Below, piece after piece: positions 16,983 through 26,183 of a stretch of 51,452 nt of DNA. Origin of the DNA: Gammaproteobacteria bacterium. Lineage in GTDB: Bacteria > Pseudomonadota > Gammaproteobacteria > Steroidobacterales > Foliamicaceae. Under the pieces are notes generated by a model. That model had not been told where the DNA came from. It did no database searches and saw only the letters and a program-made list of their open reading frames with translations. A program made the position numbers and the translations under genes. The stretch's first letter is position 1; the number at the start of each line of letters is the position of its first letter. The stretch is taken from assembly GCA_028821145.1 (NCBI GenBank), contig JAPPHC010000020.1, positions 1 to 51,452 on the forward strand, given 5' to 3'.

Positions 16983-18337
16983 TGCATATCCATATTCTCG
17001 GCATTTGCGGGACTTTCATGGGCGGCCTAGCCGCCCTGGCCCGCGAACACGGCCACGAAGTCACCGGTGCCGACCGCGCCGCCTGGCCGCCGATGAGCAC
17101 CCGCCTGCGGGAACTGGGGATCGAACCCGTGGTCGGCTTCGATCCCGCACAACTGGATGCCAGGCCCGACCTCGTGCTGGTGGGCAACGTCATGTCGCGC
17201 GGCATGCCGATCGTGGAGTCGCTGCTGAACTCGGGCCTCGATTACCTTTCCGGTCCCGAGTGGCTGGGCACGCACGTTTTGCCGGATCGCGAGGTCATCG
17301 CGGTGACCGGGACGCACGGCAAGACCACGACGTCCGGCATGGTGGCCTGGCTGCTGCAGGAGGCGGGACTCGAACCCGGCTTTCTGATCGGCGGAGCGCC
17401 CGGGAACTTCGAGCGCACGGCGAGGCTCGGAAGCGGCCGGCATTTCGTCATCGAGGGCGACGAGTACGACACCGCGTTTTTCGACAAGAACGCGAAATTC
17501 CTGCACTACCGCGCGCGCACCGTGATCATCAACAACATCGAATACGACCACGCCGACATCTTTGCCGACCTGAAGGCGGTGATGTGGCAGTTTCACCAGC
17601 TCGTGCGGCGCACGCCGGGGGGCGGGCGCCTGATCGTCAATGGCGCGGACGCCAATATCGCAACGCTACTGGAGCAAGGTTGCTGGTCGACGGTTGAACG
17701 CTTTTCGGCCGGGTCTTCCACGGACGCCGACTGGCGCGCCGAGCGCGTGGATGGCGCGCGAGCCCGGTTCCATTGCGCTTCGGGCGAGGCCGAAGGCGTG
17801 GTGGAACTTCCAGGACCGCACAACCTCTCCAATGCGCTTGCTGCGGTGGCCGCCGCGAATGGCGCCGGGGTCGATCTGGAGCGCGCCTGCACAGCGCTCG
17901 ACAGTTTCCGGCCGCCGGCCCGGCGCCTTCAGCTCATCGGGCGCTACGGCGCCGGTTCGGACATTGCGCTCTACGACGATTTCGCCCACCATCCCACGGC
18001 CATCCGGCTGACGCTCGAGGCCCTGAAGCAGGACTACCCACGGGTGCTGGCGGTGTTCGAACCCGCTTCAAACAGCATGCGCTCCGGCGCGCACCTTGGC
18101 GGGCTGCCCGCAGCCCTCGGCGAAGCGGCGCATGCCTGGCTGGCCCCCTCCGGCAGCCTCGAATGGGACCCGGAGTCGGAATTCGCCGCTGTTTCGAATG
18201 TGACGCCTTGCGGCGACGCGGAAGAGGCCGCACAGGCCGTGGCCGTGGCCGCCCGTCCGGGCGACGCGGTCGTGTTCATGAGCAACAGCGGCGCTTCCGG
18301 CGGCGCCCGACTCCTCTCCGCCGCCCTGTCTGCCTAG
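16982..18337 (+). CDS. mpl: UDP-N-acetylmuramate:L-alanyl-gamma-D-glutamyl-meso-diaminopimelate ligase
   Basis: This 451-residue Mur-family ligase rejoins recycled tripeptide to UDP-MurNAc in the cytoplasm. The N-terminal MHIHILGICGTFMGGLA signature separates Mpl from MurC. The ATP-binding GTHGKTTT is at 110-117. FVIEGDEYDTAFFDKNAKF is a Mpl hallmark, with HNLSNALAA and YDDFAHHPTAI further on. It is co-translated with the membrane protein before it. Its TAG shares the palindrome CTAG (18334-18337) with the convergent peptidase gene. Confidence 0.95.
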   Translation: MHIHILGICGTFMGGLAALAREHGHEVTGADRAAWPPMSTRLRELGIEPVVGFDPAQLDARPDLVLVGNVMSRGMPIVESLLNSGLDYLSGPEWLGTHVLPDREVIAVTGTHGKTTTSGMVAWLLQEAGLEPGFLIGGAPGNFERTARLGSGRHFVIEGDEYDTAFFDKNAKFLHYRARTVIINNIEYDHADIFADLKAVMWQFHQLVRRTPGGGRLIVNGADANIATLLEQGCWSTVERFSAGSSTDADWRAERVDGARARFHCASGEAEGVVELPGPHNLSNALAAVAAANGAGVDLERACTALDSFRPPARRLQLIGRYGAGSDIALYDDFAHHPTAIRLTLEALKQDYPRVLAVFEPASNSMRSGAHLGGLPAALGEAAHAWLAPSGSLEWDPESEFAAVSNVTPCGDAEEAAQAVAVAARPGDAVVFMSNSGASGGARLLSAALSA

Positions 18338-20517
18338 CGAATGATAGTCATTTCGTCGATCAGCGCCGCGGCGCCGTCGACTTTTTCCATGACCCACAGC
18401 ATGTAGCGCGTATCCACGTGGATCGTGCGCGTGATGCTCGGGTCGAAGTCCCAGTCCGAGTTCACGCTCTCCAGCGTGCCGTCGAACAGCAGGCCCACCA
18501 GCTTGCCGTGGGCGTCCAGCGTGGCGGAGCCGGAATTGCCGCCGGTCGAGTCTAGGTCCGAGAGGAAATTGACCGGCACGGAGCCGATGGAATCCAGGAA
18601 ATAGTCGCCGTAGTCGCCCGCGCGGATCAGCTCCAGTTGCGCGACCGGCGAGTTGAACGGCTCCTCGCCCGTGTCCTTCTGGAGGATGCCCTGAAGACGC
18701 GTGAACGGCTCGTAGAGGAGTCCGTCGGCCGGCGAACCGCCCATGACCGTGCCGTAAGTCACGCGCAGCGTGGAGTTCGCGTCCGGGTAGGCGGCGTGCC
18801 CCCGGGACTGCTGCCAGTTGATGATGGCGCGCATGTACTGCGGATTGAGCAGATTGGCGCGGCCGCTGCGGACCTTGGCGGCTTCTTCCCGCTCCATTTG
18901 CGTTTCGTGCAGCGCAACGGCAAGCCGCATGAAGGGGTCGGGGTGGCTCTCGAACTCTTCGGGCGACGCGTCCATGAGCGTCAGACGCGTATCCAGGTCG
19001 TTCAGTACCGAATCTTCGTAGTACCCGTCGAGCTTTTCCGACAGCTTTTCGTCGCTCAGTTCGGGTGAGAGGCCCATGGCTTCGTCCAGCGCTTCGATCC
19101 GCATTTCATCGGGTTGATTCAGATAGCCCCTTAGAAACAGCATCCATTCCGCCTTGTCCACCTCCGGGTCATAGCGGCGGTCGATCACGCTCATGCGCTG
19201 GCGGAACATCGCCATGTCGCGCTCCTGGTAACCGCTCTCGCGCGCCGCGTCCGGCTTCCCGCGCTCGTGCGCCAGTCGGTACAGGCGCTGCGCCGCGCTC
19301 AAAAGCTGCGGCCGCAAGGCATTGCCGTACCAATAGCTGCGCTTTGCCTCCTCGGCGCGTTCCTCGGAAAGCGCGTCCAGCTCCTCGATCGCCTGGCCGA
19401 GCATCATCCGGTGCGGGTCGGCCGCGATCCAGTCGTTCAGTTCCGCTTCCCTTTTCGCCCGGCGGCCGACCAGGTCGTTGCGGCGCGCGCCGTCGATCTG
19501 GCCCTTGAGGTTCTTCAGCACGTTGTTCAACTGCGCCAATCTCGAGGCGTAGCGAATGCGGGCTTCGCTGCCCTGCGGCGCCGCGGCCTCGATCGTCGCT
19601 ATCCAGTCGGAGAAGAACCGGACAAACTCGGGATACTGCCAATCGAAGGTCTGCCTCACGGACGCGAGTCGGGCGTAGCGGGAAGTGCTTCCCGGGTAGC
19701 CCATGGCCATGACGAAATCGCCGTCCTCCAGTCCGGCTGCGGACACCTCGAGGTAGTGGGGCGGCGAATACGGGACGTTGTCCTCCGAGTAGTCCGCGGG
19801 GTTGCCGTCCGGCCCGACGTAGGCCCGGTAGAAGGCGAAATCGCCGGTATGCCGCGGCCAGCGCCAGTTGTCGATGTCGCCGCCGTACTTGCCGATCGCG
19901 TCGGCCGGCGAATAGACGATGCGCACGTCCCGGATCTCCAGGCGCCTGATCAGCTTGTACTGCAGCCCGCCGAAGAACGAAGCGGCCTGACAGCGGTAGC
20001 CGGGTTCCGACTCGCATTCCCTGATCAGGGCCTTGCGGCGCTGCTCGATCTTCGTGAAACGCTCGCGCGGCGCCAGCGCGGGATCCAGTCCGCCGGTGAC
20101 CTGTTCGGTAACGTCGTCCACCTGCAAGGTGACATAGACGCGCGACCCCGGAGCCGCCGGGAGCTCTTCGGACAGCGAGGCGGCGAGGAAGCCGTTCTCA
20201 AGATAGTTGTTCTCGCTGGTGGAATTGAACTGCACCGAGCCGCGCGCGCAATGGTGATTGGTGACCACCAGCCCCTTCGGCGACACGAACGAGGCGGTGC
20301 AGCCGCCCAGCGAGATCACCGCCCCCATCGGGAACGCGGTCAGATCGGCCAGCGTCGCCGGGTCCAGGTTCAACCCCGTGGCGCGAAGATCATCGGCGAT
20401 GCCCGGAATCTGCTCCGGCGTGAACATGCCCTCCTTGGCGGACGCGGCGGGCAAGGAAAAAGCGGAGGCAAGCGCCGCGCAGAACAGGGTGACGGGAAAG
20501 TGATGTGGTTTTTTCAT
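18334..20517 (-). CDS. S46-family dipeptidyl-peptidase (DPP7-like)
   Basis: This 727-residue periplasmic serine peptidase releases dipeptides from oligopeptides. A signal peptide (1-27, LPAASA) precedes the chymotrypsin-like N-terminal part with the catalytic His89 in VVTNHHC and Cys73/Cys90 able to form a disulfide. The catalytic serine is Ser662 in GGNSGSATL. The residue 18 positions later is Gly680 (LLFDGT), the DPP7 state (broad hydrophobic P1) rather than the Arg of acidic-specific DPP11. A GGAACGTTCC palindrome (20521-20530) sits just upstream, with AAGGA as a likely ribosome site. Confidence 0.92.
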   Translation of the reverse strand: MKKPHHFPVTLFCAALASAFSLPAASAKEGMFTPEQIPGIADDLRATGLNLDPATLADLTAFPMGAVISLGGCTASFVSPKGLVVTNHHCARGSVQFNSTSENNYLENGFLAASLSEELPAAPGSRVYVTLQVDDVTEQVTGGLDPALAPRERFTKIEQRRKALIRECESEPGYRCQAASFFGGLQYKLIRRLEIRDVRIVYSPADAIGKYGGDIDNWRWPRHTGDFAFYRAYVGPDGNPADYSEDNVPYSPPHYLEVSAAGLEDGDFVMAMGYPGSTSRYARLASVRQTFDWQYPEFVRFFSDWIATIEAAAPQGSEARIRYASRLAQLNNVLKNLKGQIDGARRNDLVGRRAKREAELNDWIAADPHRMMLGQAIEELDALSEERAEEAKRSYWYGNALRPQLLSAAQRLYRLAHERGKPDAARESGYQERDMAMFRQRMSVIDRRYDPEVDKAEWMLFLRGYLNQPDEMRIEALDEAMGLSPELSDEKLSEKLDGYYEDSVLNDLDTRLTLMDASPEEFESHPDPFMRLAVALHETQMEREEAAKVRSGRANLLNPQYMRAIINWQQSRGHAAYPDANSTLRVTYGTVMGGSPADGLLYEPFTRLQGILQKDTGEEPFNSPVAQLELIRAGDYGDYFLDSIGSVPVNFLSDLDSTGGNSGSATLDAHGKLVGLLFDGTLESVNSDWDFDPSITRTIHVDTRYMLWVMEKVDGAAALIDEMTIIR

Positions 20518-20637
20518 GCGGGAACGTTCCTTACTTCAGAGTATTCGTACGGCCAAACACACTATTCTCCACGAAGTGCGGCCTCCGTTTGCGTCGGATG
20601 CGGCTTTTCGGCCGTTGTCGATAGAATGACGCCTCCC

Positions 20638-21777
20638 ATGTTTCTTGCGCTTAGGGATCTCGTCTTCGCCAGGGGCCGGTTTCTGCTCATGGCCGTGGTC
20701 ATCGTCATGATGGCCCTGATGATGGTGCTGCTGACCGGCCTGTCCAGCGGCCTGGTCGACCGCAACATTTCCGGCATCCGCGCCCTGCCCATCACCCACC
20801 TCGCGTTCGAATACGACGACAAGCCCACCTGGTCCAACAGCATGGTGGAGCGGGCGATGTGGGAAGGATGGGCGGATCGGCCCGGAGTAATGACGTCGAC
20901 CCAACTGGGCAACACCATGTTCAACGCCCGCACCTCCAAGGACGAGCCGGTCACCCTGGCGCTCTGGGGCATGGAGCCGGGTTCGTTCATCGACCCCGGC
21001 GCGGACGCCGGCCAGGCGATCGGCGGCGACCCCTACGGCGTGGTGGTCAGCCGCATGCTGGTGGCGGAAAACGACGTGGAGATCGGCGACACCATCGTTC
21101 TGGACCGGGTGCTGACCGAACTCAAGGTGGTGGGGCTGCTCGACGCCCACAACAACATCGCCCACACGCCCATCGTGTATGCGCCGTTCCGCCTTTGGGC
21201 CGAAGCGTCCTACGGTCCGCCGGGAGGGCCGCCGGAAGGCGAATCGCTGCCCGACATCCTCTACGACTTCGCCACCGTGGTGGCCCTGCAGCTCGAGGAA
21301 ACAACGGACATCGCCGCCGTCGACGAGGAGCTGTTCACGGTCGCGCTCGACAAGCCGATGTCGTTTGTCGCGTCCACGGGCTACAAGGCCGAGCGGGACT
21401 CGGTGCGCATCAACCAGGGCTTTCTGCTGGTCATAGCGACGCTGATCATCGGCGCGTTCTTCTCCATCTGGACCATACAGCGCACCCAGGAGATCGGCCT
21501 GATCAAGGCGCTGGGCGCGTCGACGGGATATCTCGTGCGGGACGCCCTGGGGCAGGTGTCCCTGCTGCTGGCCGTAGCCGTCACCTGCGGCGTGGGGATC
21601 GGCTACGGCCTTGGCGACCTGATCGTCGAACGCACCGACATCCCCTATGTGATCGATATCCGCGCCATGCTGATATCCGGCGCGCTGGTCATCGGCGGCG
21701 GCCTGGTGGGGGCGGTCCTGGCGGTGCGCCGGATTGCCCGAATCGATCCGATCATTGCCCTGGGGCAGTTGCGGTGA
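20638..21777 (+). CDS. ABC transporter permease, MacB/FtsX-like
   Basis: This 379-residue inner-membrane protein has the MacB/LolC topology. One N-terminal helix (FLLMAVVIVMMALMMVLLTG) is followed by a large periplasmic domain (about 45-265) and three C-terminal helices. The cytoplasmic coupling segment TQEIGLIKALGAS is typical of the FtsX domain. It overlaps the ATPase gene by GTGA. The third gene of the unit is a periplasmic chelatase-like protein, so export or mechanotransmission linked to a metal or tetrapyrrole is plausible (inference). No obvious ribosome site precedes the ATG. Confidence 0.88.
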   Translation: MFLALRDLVFARGRFLLMAVVIVMMALMMVLLTGLSSGLVDRNISGIRALPITHLAFEYDDKPTWSNSMVERAMWEGWADRPGVMTSTQLGNTMFNARTSKDEPVTLALWGMEPGSFIDPGADAGQAIGGDPYGVVVSRMLVAENDVEIGDTIVLDRVLTELKVVGLLDAHNNIAHTPIVYAPFRLWAEASYGPPGGPPEGESLPDILYDFATVVALQLEETTDIAAVDEELFTVALDKPMSFVASTGYKAERDSVRINQGFLLVIATLIIGAFFSIWTIQRTQEIGLIKALGASTGYLVRDALGQVSLLLAVAVTCGVGIGYGLGDLIVERTDIPYVIDIRAMLISGALVIGGGLVGAVLAVRRIARIDPIIALGQLR

Positions 21778-22487
21778 CGCTCGCCGTCGATTCCGTATCC
21801 CTCGTTCTGGGCGACGGCGACCAGCAGGTCACCGCCCTGAACAAGGTCTCGCTGACCGTCGAGGCGGGCGTCCTGTGCGCCGTGATGGGACCGTCCGGGG
21901 CCGGGAAATCAAGCTTGCTGGCGGTCTGCGGCGGCCTGCTGCCGCCTACCTCCGGGCGCATCGCCATCGAAGGCAATGACCTGACCGCGCTGGGCGAACG
22001 CGACCGCGCGCGACTGCGGCGCGAGCGCATCGGATTCATTTTCCAGCAGTCCAACCTGGTCGCCGCGTTGACCGCCATGGACCAGCTTCTGCTGATGGCT
22101 CACATCAACGGCCGCAAACCGGATGGGGCCCACAGGGAACGGGCCGAACAGCTTCTCGAAGAAGTGGGCCTCGCGCACCGCGCCTCGCACCGTCCCGACC
22201 AGATGTCCGGCGGCGAACGCCAGCGGGTGGGAATAGCGCGAGCCCTCATGACCGAACCGTCGCTGTTGCTGGTGGACGAACCGACTTCCATGCTGGACCA
22301 CAGCCGCGGCGGGGAAGTGGTTGAATTGCTGGCCAGACAGACCAGAGAGCATGCCGTCGCCACGCTAATGGTGACCCATGACCAGGCGATGCTGTCCTGG
22401 GCCGACCAGGTGGCGGAAATCGAGGACGGTTTTCTCGGCCCACCGTCAACCCCGCATCTCAAGGGAGGACCTCCAGATGAGACCTAG
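21774..22487 (+). CDS. ABC transporter ATP-binding protein, LolD/MacB-type
   Basis: This 237-residue ATPase carries Walker A GPSGAGKSS, Q-loop FIFQQSNL, signature MSGGERQRVGIARAL, Walker B LLLVDEPTSMLD and the switch His in VTHD. This class pairs with FtsX-domain permeases. The GTG start at 21774 overlaps the permease stop (GTGA), and its own end overlaps the next gene by 11 nt, so all three genes are translationally coupled. Confidence 0.95.
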   Translation: MTLAVDSVSLVLGDGDQQVTALNKVSLTVEAGVLCAVMGPSGAGKSSLLAVCGGLLPPTSGRIAIEGNDLTALGERDRARLRRERIGFIFQQSNLVAALTAMDQLLLMAHINGRKPDGAHRERAEQLLEEVGLAHRASHRPDQMSGGERQRVGIARALMTEPSLLLVDEPTSMLDHSRGGEVVELLARQTREHAVATLMVTHDQAMLSWADQVAEIEDGFLGPPSTPHLKGGPPDET

Positions 22488-23577
22488 ACGATTTCTTGTA
22501 GCGGCCGGAGCCGCGATTGCACTGGGATTCGGCAGCGCATACGTAGAGGCCCAGCACGAGGACCACGGCGCGCATCGCGCCCACGGATACCAGGGCCACG
22601 ACATGCCGATGCCGCCGCCGGACGAGCTGGGCCGCCGGCGCATGGGCATGGACATGCGCGACATGCTTAGCGAAGACATCATTGCCGGACTGAAGGAAAA
22701 GATCGCCCTGTACGGACTGCTGACGGACAACGAACTGCGCATCAATGTGGCGCAGATGGGCGAGAACTACACCTGGTACGTGAGCGACGCCGACATCAGG
22801 GACGAGATCGGCGTGCTGGTCCTGTCACATGGCGTCAGCGAGGCCGGCGACAGGATCATGACCGATTCCATGCGCGCGATTGCCGGCGAATATCCGACGG
22901 CCATCGGCTACGGCATGGCCATGATGACCTCGTCCCACATGCAGGCGGCCATCGACGATCTCGAAGCGGCCGGCGCCAGGACCATCGTGCTGGTGCAGAC
23001 CACGTCGACCGTGCATAACTCCATGACCCGGCAGTGGGAGTACATCCTGGGCCGGCGCGAAGAGTCTTCCTACCTGACGGTCAAACCCATCGAAACCAGC
23101 GCGAAGATCGTGTTCGCGCCGCACATGGACGACCATCCGCTGATCGCCGGAATCCTGTCCGATCATGCACTGGAAATCAGCACCGACCCGGACAACGAAG
23201 CACTGTTCCTGGTCGCCCACGGACCCGAGGACGACTTTGACAACGTGCTGGACCTGCCGGTGATCGAGAGCCTGGCCGAACAGGTCAAGGCCGCCACCGG
23301 AATCAGCGAGGTGCGGGCCATCAACCTGCAGGACGACGCCATTCCGCCCGTGCGCGAAGGCAACGTGCGGCAACTGAAACGCTGGATGCAGCAGGCGCAA
23401 CGCAAGGGCAAGAAGCTGATCGTCGTGTCGCCCGCGTCCTCGGCCGACGGTTTGCAGCACCACATCAAGCAGGACCTGATGGGCCTGGACTACACCTTCA
23501 ACGAGAAAGGCCTGTCGCAGCACCCCAAATTCACCGAATGGGTCGTGATCACCGTCCGGCAGACGATCAGCGGGTAA
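22477..23577 (+). CDS. Secreted CbiX/sirohydrochlorin-chelatase-like protein with His/Met-rich N-terminus
   Basis: This 366-residue protein has a signal peptide (about 1-26, ending YVEAQ). A His/Met-rich stretch at 27-60 (HEDHGAHRAHGYQGHD, then MPMPPP) could bind metal. Two CbiX-like halves follow, with the chelatase histidines in VLVLSHG (H118) and LFLVAHG (H248). CbiX enzymes insert Co or Fe into sirohydrochlorin in the cytoplasm, so a predicted secreted version is unusual. GGGAGGA precedes the ATG. It is coupled to the ABC exporter pair. Function unknown; metal or tetrapyrrole handling in the periplasm is the working guess. It overlaps the convergent CoA-ligase gene by 11 nt. Confidence 0.75.
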   Translation: MRPRRFLVAAGAAIALGFGSAYVEAQHEDHGAHRAHGYQGHDMPMPPPDELGRRRMGMDMRDMLSEDIIAGLKEKIALYGLLTDNELRINVAQMGENYTWYVSDADIRDEIGVLVLSHGVSEAGDRIMTDSMRAIAGEYPTAIGYGMAMMTSSHMQAAIDDLEAAGARTIVLVQTTSTVHNSMTRQWEYILGRREESSYLTVKPIETSAKIVFAPHMDDHPLIAGILSDHALEISTDPDNEALFLVAHGPEDDFDNVLDLPVIESLAEQVKAATGISEVRAINLQDDAIPPVREGNVRQLKRWMQQAQRKGKKLIVVSPASSADGLQHHIKQDLMGLDYTFNEKGLSQHPKFTEWVVITVRQTISG

Positions 23578-24949
23578 CGAGGCGGCGGGGTTTCTGGCGG
23601 GATTCGGAGCCGGTGAGTTCCCGAAGCGCTCCCGGTTCGCACAGCTCGACCGGCACCCGCACGCCCAGCCGCTCGCGAATCAGCGCGCCGATGCGATCGG
23701 CCAGGCCCGGTAGCTGCGGATCGCAGGCTTCAATCTCGATGCGGAGCTGTTCGCCCTCGCGCACGCACACGTAGTCGCCGGCGTATTCCTCCAGCTCGAC
23801 CAGCACGGCGGCGGCCGCTTCCGGGTAGAAATTGATGCCCTTGAACTTCACCATGTTGTCGCTGCGGCCCAGGAATCCGGCGATCCGGTCGAACGGCAGC
23901 CCCAGCGCGTTGCCGCCGGCGAGCCGCGCGCTCATGTCGCGCGTGTTGAAGCGGATGATGGGATAGGCGTCGTCCTTGTACAGGCAGGTGCAGACCAGCT
24001 CGCCCGCTTCGCCGTCGGCCGCCGGGCGCTGGCTGTCGGGGTCGAGGATCTCCAGGAAGTGGGCGTCCTCCATGACGTGCATGCCATCGAGGTCCGGCCC
24101 CTCTGTGGCGACCAGGCCGGTGTCGCCCACGCCGTACCAGTCGTAGATCGACTCCGCCGCCCAGGCTGCGGCCAGTTTCTCGCGCGGCATCAGGCCCAGG
24201 TGGGTGGAGATCATCCGCACCCGGATGTCGCGCCCCGGCTGAAGCCCCCGGCTGCGCGCGGTGTCCGCGAGCTTGCGAAGGTAGTCGGCAAAGCCCACCA
24301 GCACGGTGGCGCCGAAGCGCGCCATGTTTCCCACCTGGGTGGCCGAGGGCGTCTCGTTGCCGGCGCCGGCCGAGAGCAGCAGCGCCCGGGTGTAGTGCAG
24401 GGCGGCCTCGCGCACGAAGTGCCCGGCGTTCACCATTCCGTGGGCGTAGCAGGAGTGCACGACGTCGCCGTCGGTCAGTCCCTGCAGCAGCCAGGCGCGC
24501 GCCACCATCAGCGCCTGTAACTCACGGCTGCGGGGCCCGAAGAAGATCGGCTGCGGCGCGCCGGTCGTGCCGCTGGTGGTCTGCATGACGAGTCCGGCAG
24601 GCCCGGAGCGCGGATCGTCGTCGCGATGCGAGTGATAGTCGCCGAAGGGCGGATTCGCCTCCACGCTTTTCATGAGATCGGACTTCGAGAAGACCGGCAG
24701 CCTTTCAAGGTCCTCCAAGCTCTGCACGTCGCCGGGCTCCAGACCCGCTTCTCCCCACAGCCTGCGGTAAAACGGAGTGGCCCAGGCGCGCTCCAGGCAG
24801 CGCCGGAAGCGTCCTTCCTGGATCGCACGCAATTCGTCGCGGCCCATGCCGGCGAACCGCGCGATGAAATCGTCGCCCAGCGGGTATTCGCGCCTCAACC
24901 CCGCCGGGTTGGCGACCGAAAAATAATCAGGCAGGTGATCTTTGCTCAT
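23567..24949 (-). CDS. Phenylacetate-CoA ligase-like AMP-forming enzyme
   Basis: This 460-residue adenylate-forming ligase has the PaaK layout: RFRRCLERAWATPFYRRLW, P-loop-like TTSGTTGAPQP, IYDWYGVGDTG (motif A5), and a C-terminal AMP-binding domain with FLGRSDNMVKFKGINFYP. PaaK homologues activate aromatic acids to CoA thioesters; this one is diverged enough that the acid is unknown. It is a single minus-strand gene, divergent from DUF2891 (97 bp). In this neighbourhood it may activate a decarboxylation or oxygenation product (inference). Confidence 0.85.
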   Translation of the reverse strand: MSKDHLPDYFSVANPAGLRREYPLGDDFIARFAGMGRDELRAIQEGRFRRCLERAWATPFYRRLWGEAGLEPGDVQSLEDLERLPVFSKSDLMKSVEANPPFGDYHSHRDDDPRSGPAGLVMQTTSGTTGAPQPIFFGPRSRELQALMVARAWLLQGLTDGDVVHSCYAHGMVNAGHFVREAALHYTRALLLSAGAGNETPSATQVGNMARFGATVLVGFADYLRKLADTARSRGLQPGRDIRVRMISTHLGLMPREKLAAAWAAESIYDWYGVGDTGLVATEGPDLDGMHVMEDAHFLEILDPDSQRPAADGEAGELVCTCLYKDDAYPIIRFNTRDMSARLAGGNALGLPFDRIAGFLGRSDNMVKFKGINFYPEAAAAVLVELEEYAGDYVCVREGEQLRIEIEACDPQLPGLADRIGALIRERLGVRVPVELCEPGALRELTGSESRQKPRRLVTR

Positions 24950-25046
24950 GGCTGCAGGAGAGGATAGCCGACGGACGGCTTTGGGCGAATAGCCGGGCCC
25001 GTGATCCCGGCGATGCGGGCGGCGCCACGGTGGTACCATCCGGCGA

Positions 25047-26183
25047 ATGCTGGCTGGCGCGATCACCCTTCTTGTTGTGGCCGCAAGCGGCGTAGCCGCC
25101 GCTGATGCCCAAACGGATATCCCGATCATGGGAGAAGAGGCGATGCCGCGCTTCGATCAGCCGCTTACGAACGAGCAGGCCGCGGCTTTCTCGAAGCTGG
25201 CCCTGGATTGCATCGTGACGGAATATCCGAACAAGCCGGGGCAGGTGATGCTGGGCGAAGAGTCGGTTCTGACTCCACGGCAACTCCATCCGGTGTTCTA
25301 CGGCTGCTTCGACTGGCACTCGGCGGTGCACGGGCACTGGCTGCTGGTGCGTCTGCTGAAGCTCTATCCCGGGCATTCGGCTGCGGAACTGACCCGCAGC
25401 GTGCTGGAGGCGCAATTCAGCACCAAGGCCTTGCTGGAGGAGGCGGAGTATTTTGACGAGGACCAGAACCGCTCTTTCGAGCGCATGTACGGTTGGGCCT
25501 GGCTGTTGCGCCTCGTGGTGGAACTTCGCACGTTTGACGATCCCTACGCCCGCCAGTGGGCACAGCGACTGGCTCCGCTGGAGCAGCGCATCGTGGAATT
25601 GACGACAGACTACCTTCCGCGTCTGGACTGGCCGGTGCGAACGGGGGTGCATCCGAATACCGCGTTCGCGCTGGGCCAGGAACTGGATTACGCCCGGGCC
25701 GTCGGAAATGCCGGGCTGGAACGGTTGCTGATTGACAGGAGTCTGACCTACTACGCCGCCGACCGGCAGTATCCGGTCAATTACGAACCCAGCGGCGAGG
25801 ACTTCTTTTCCGCGGCGCTGGCCGAAGCGGACCTGATGCGCCGGATATTGCCCGCCGGCGAGTATTCCTCCTGGCTGGACGAATTTTTGCCCGGGTTGCG
25901 CGCGGGCGAAATGGGGCGCCTGCTGGAGCCTGCCAAGGTCAGTGACGTCACCGACGGAAAGATTGTCCACCTCGCCGGGCTGAATCTGCATCGCGCCTGG
26001 ACCATGCGGTCGGTCGCCGGGGCCTTGCCGGCGGGAGACCAGCGAGCGCAGGTCCTGCTGGAATCGGCCCGGGACCACCTGGAGGCGGGCCTGGAATACG
26101 TCTTCAGCGGGCACTACGAAGGCGAGCACTGGCTGGCGACATTCGCGGTCTATGGCCTGACGGAAGTGGACGCCGCACCATGA
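25047..26183 (+). CDS. DUF2891 family exported protein
   Basis: This 378-residue protein has a signal peptide (residues 1-21). The family block CFDWHSAVHGHWLLVRLL is clear, and the alpha-helical repeats suggest an (alpha/alpha) toroid (structural guess). Function is unknown. The stop overlaps the UbiD-like ATG (ATGA, 26180-26183), so a periplasmic protein is co-translated with a cytoplasmic decarboxylase homologue. Confidence 0.85.
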   Translation: MLAGAITLLVVAASGVAAADAQTDIPIMGEEAMPRFDQPLTNEQAAAFSKLALDCIVTEYPNKPGQVMLGEESVLTPRQLHPVFYGCFDWHSAVHGHWLLVRLLKLYPGHSAAELTRSVLEAQFSTKALLEEAEYFDEDQNRSFERMYGWAWLLRLVVELRTFDDPYARQWAQRLAPLEQRIVELTTDYLPRLDWPVRTGVHPNTAFALGQELDYARAVGNAGLERLLIDRSLTYYAADRQYPVNYEPSGEDFFSAALAEADLMRRILPAGEYSSWLDEFLPGLRAGEMGRLLEPAKVSDVTDGKIVHLAGLNLHRAWTMRSVAGALPAGDQRAQVLLESARDHLEAGLEYVFSGHYEGEHWLATFAVYGLTEVDAAP

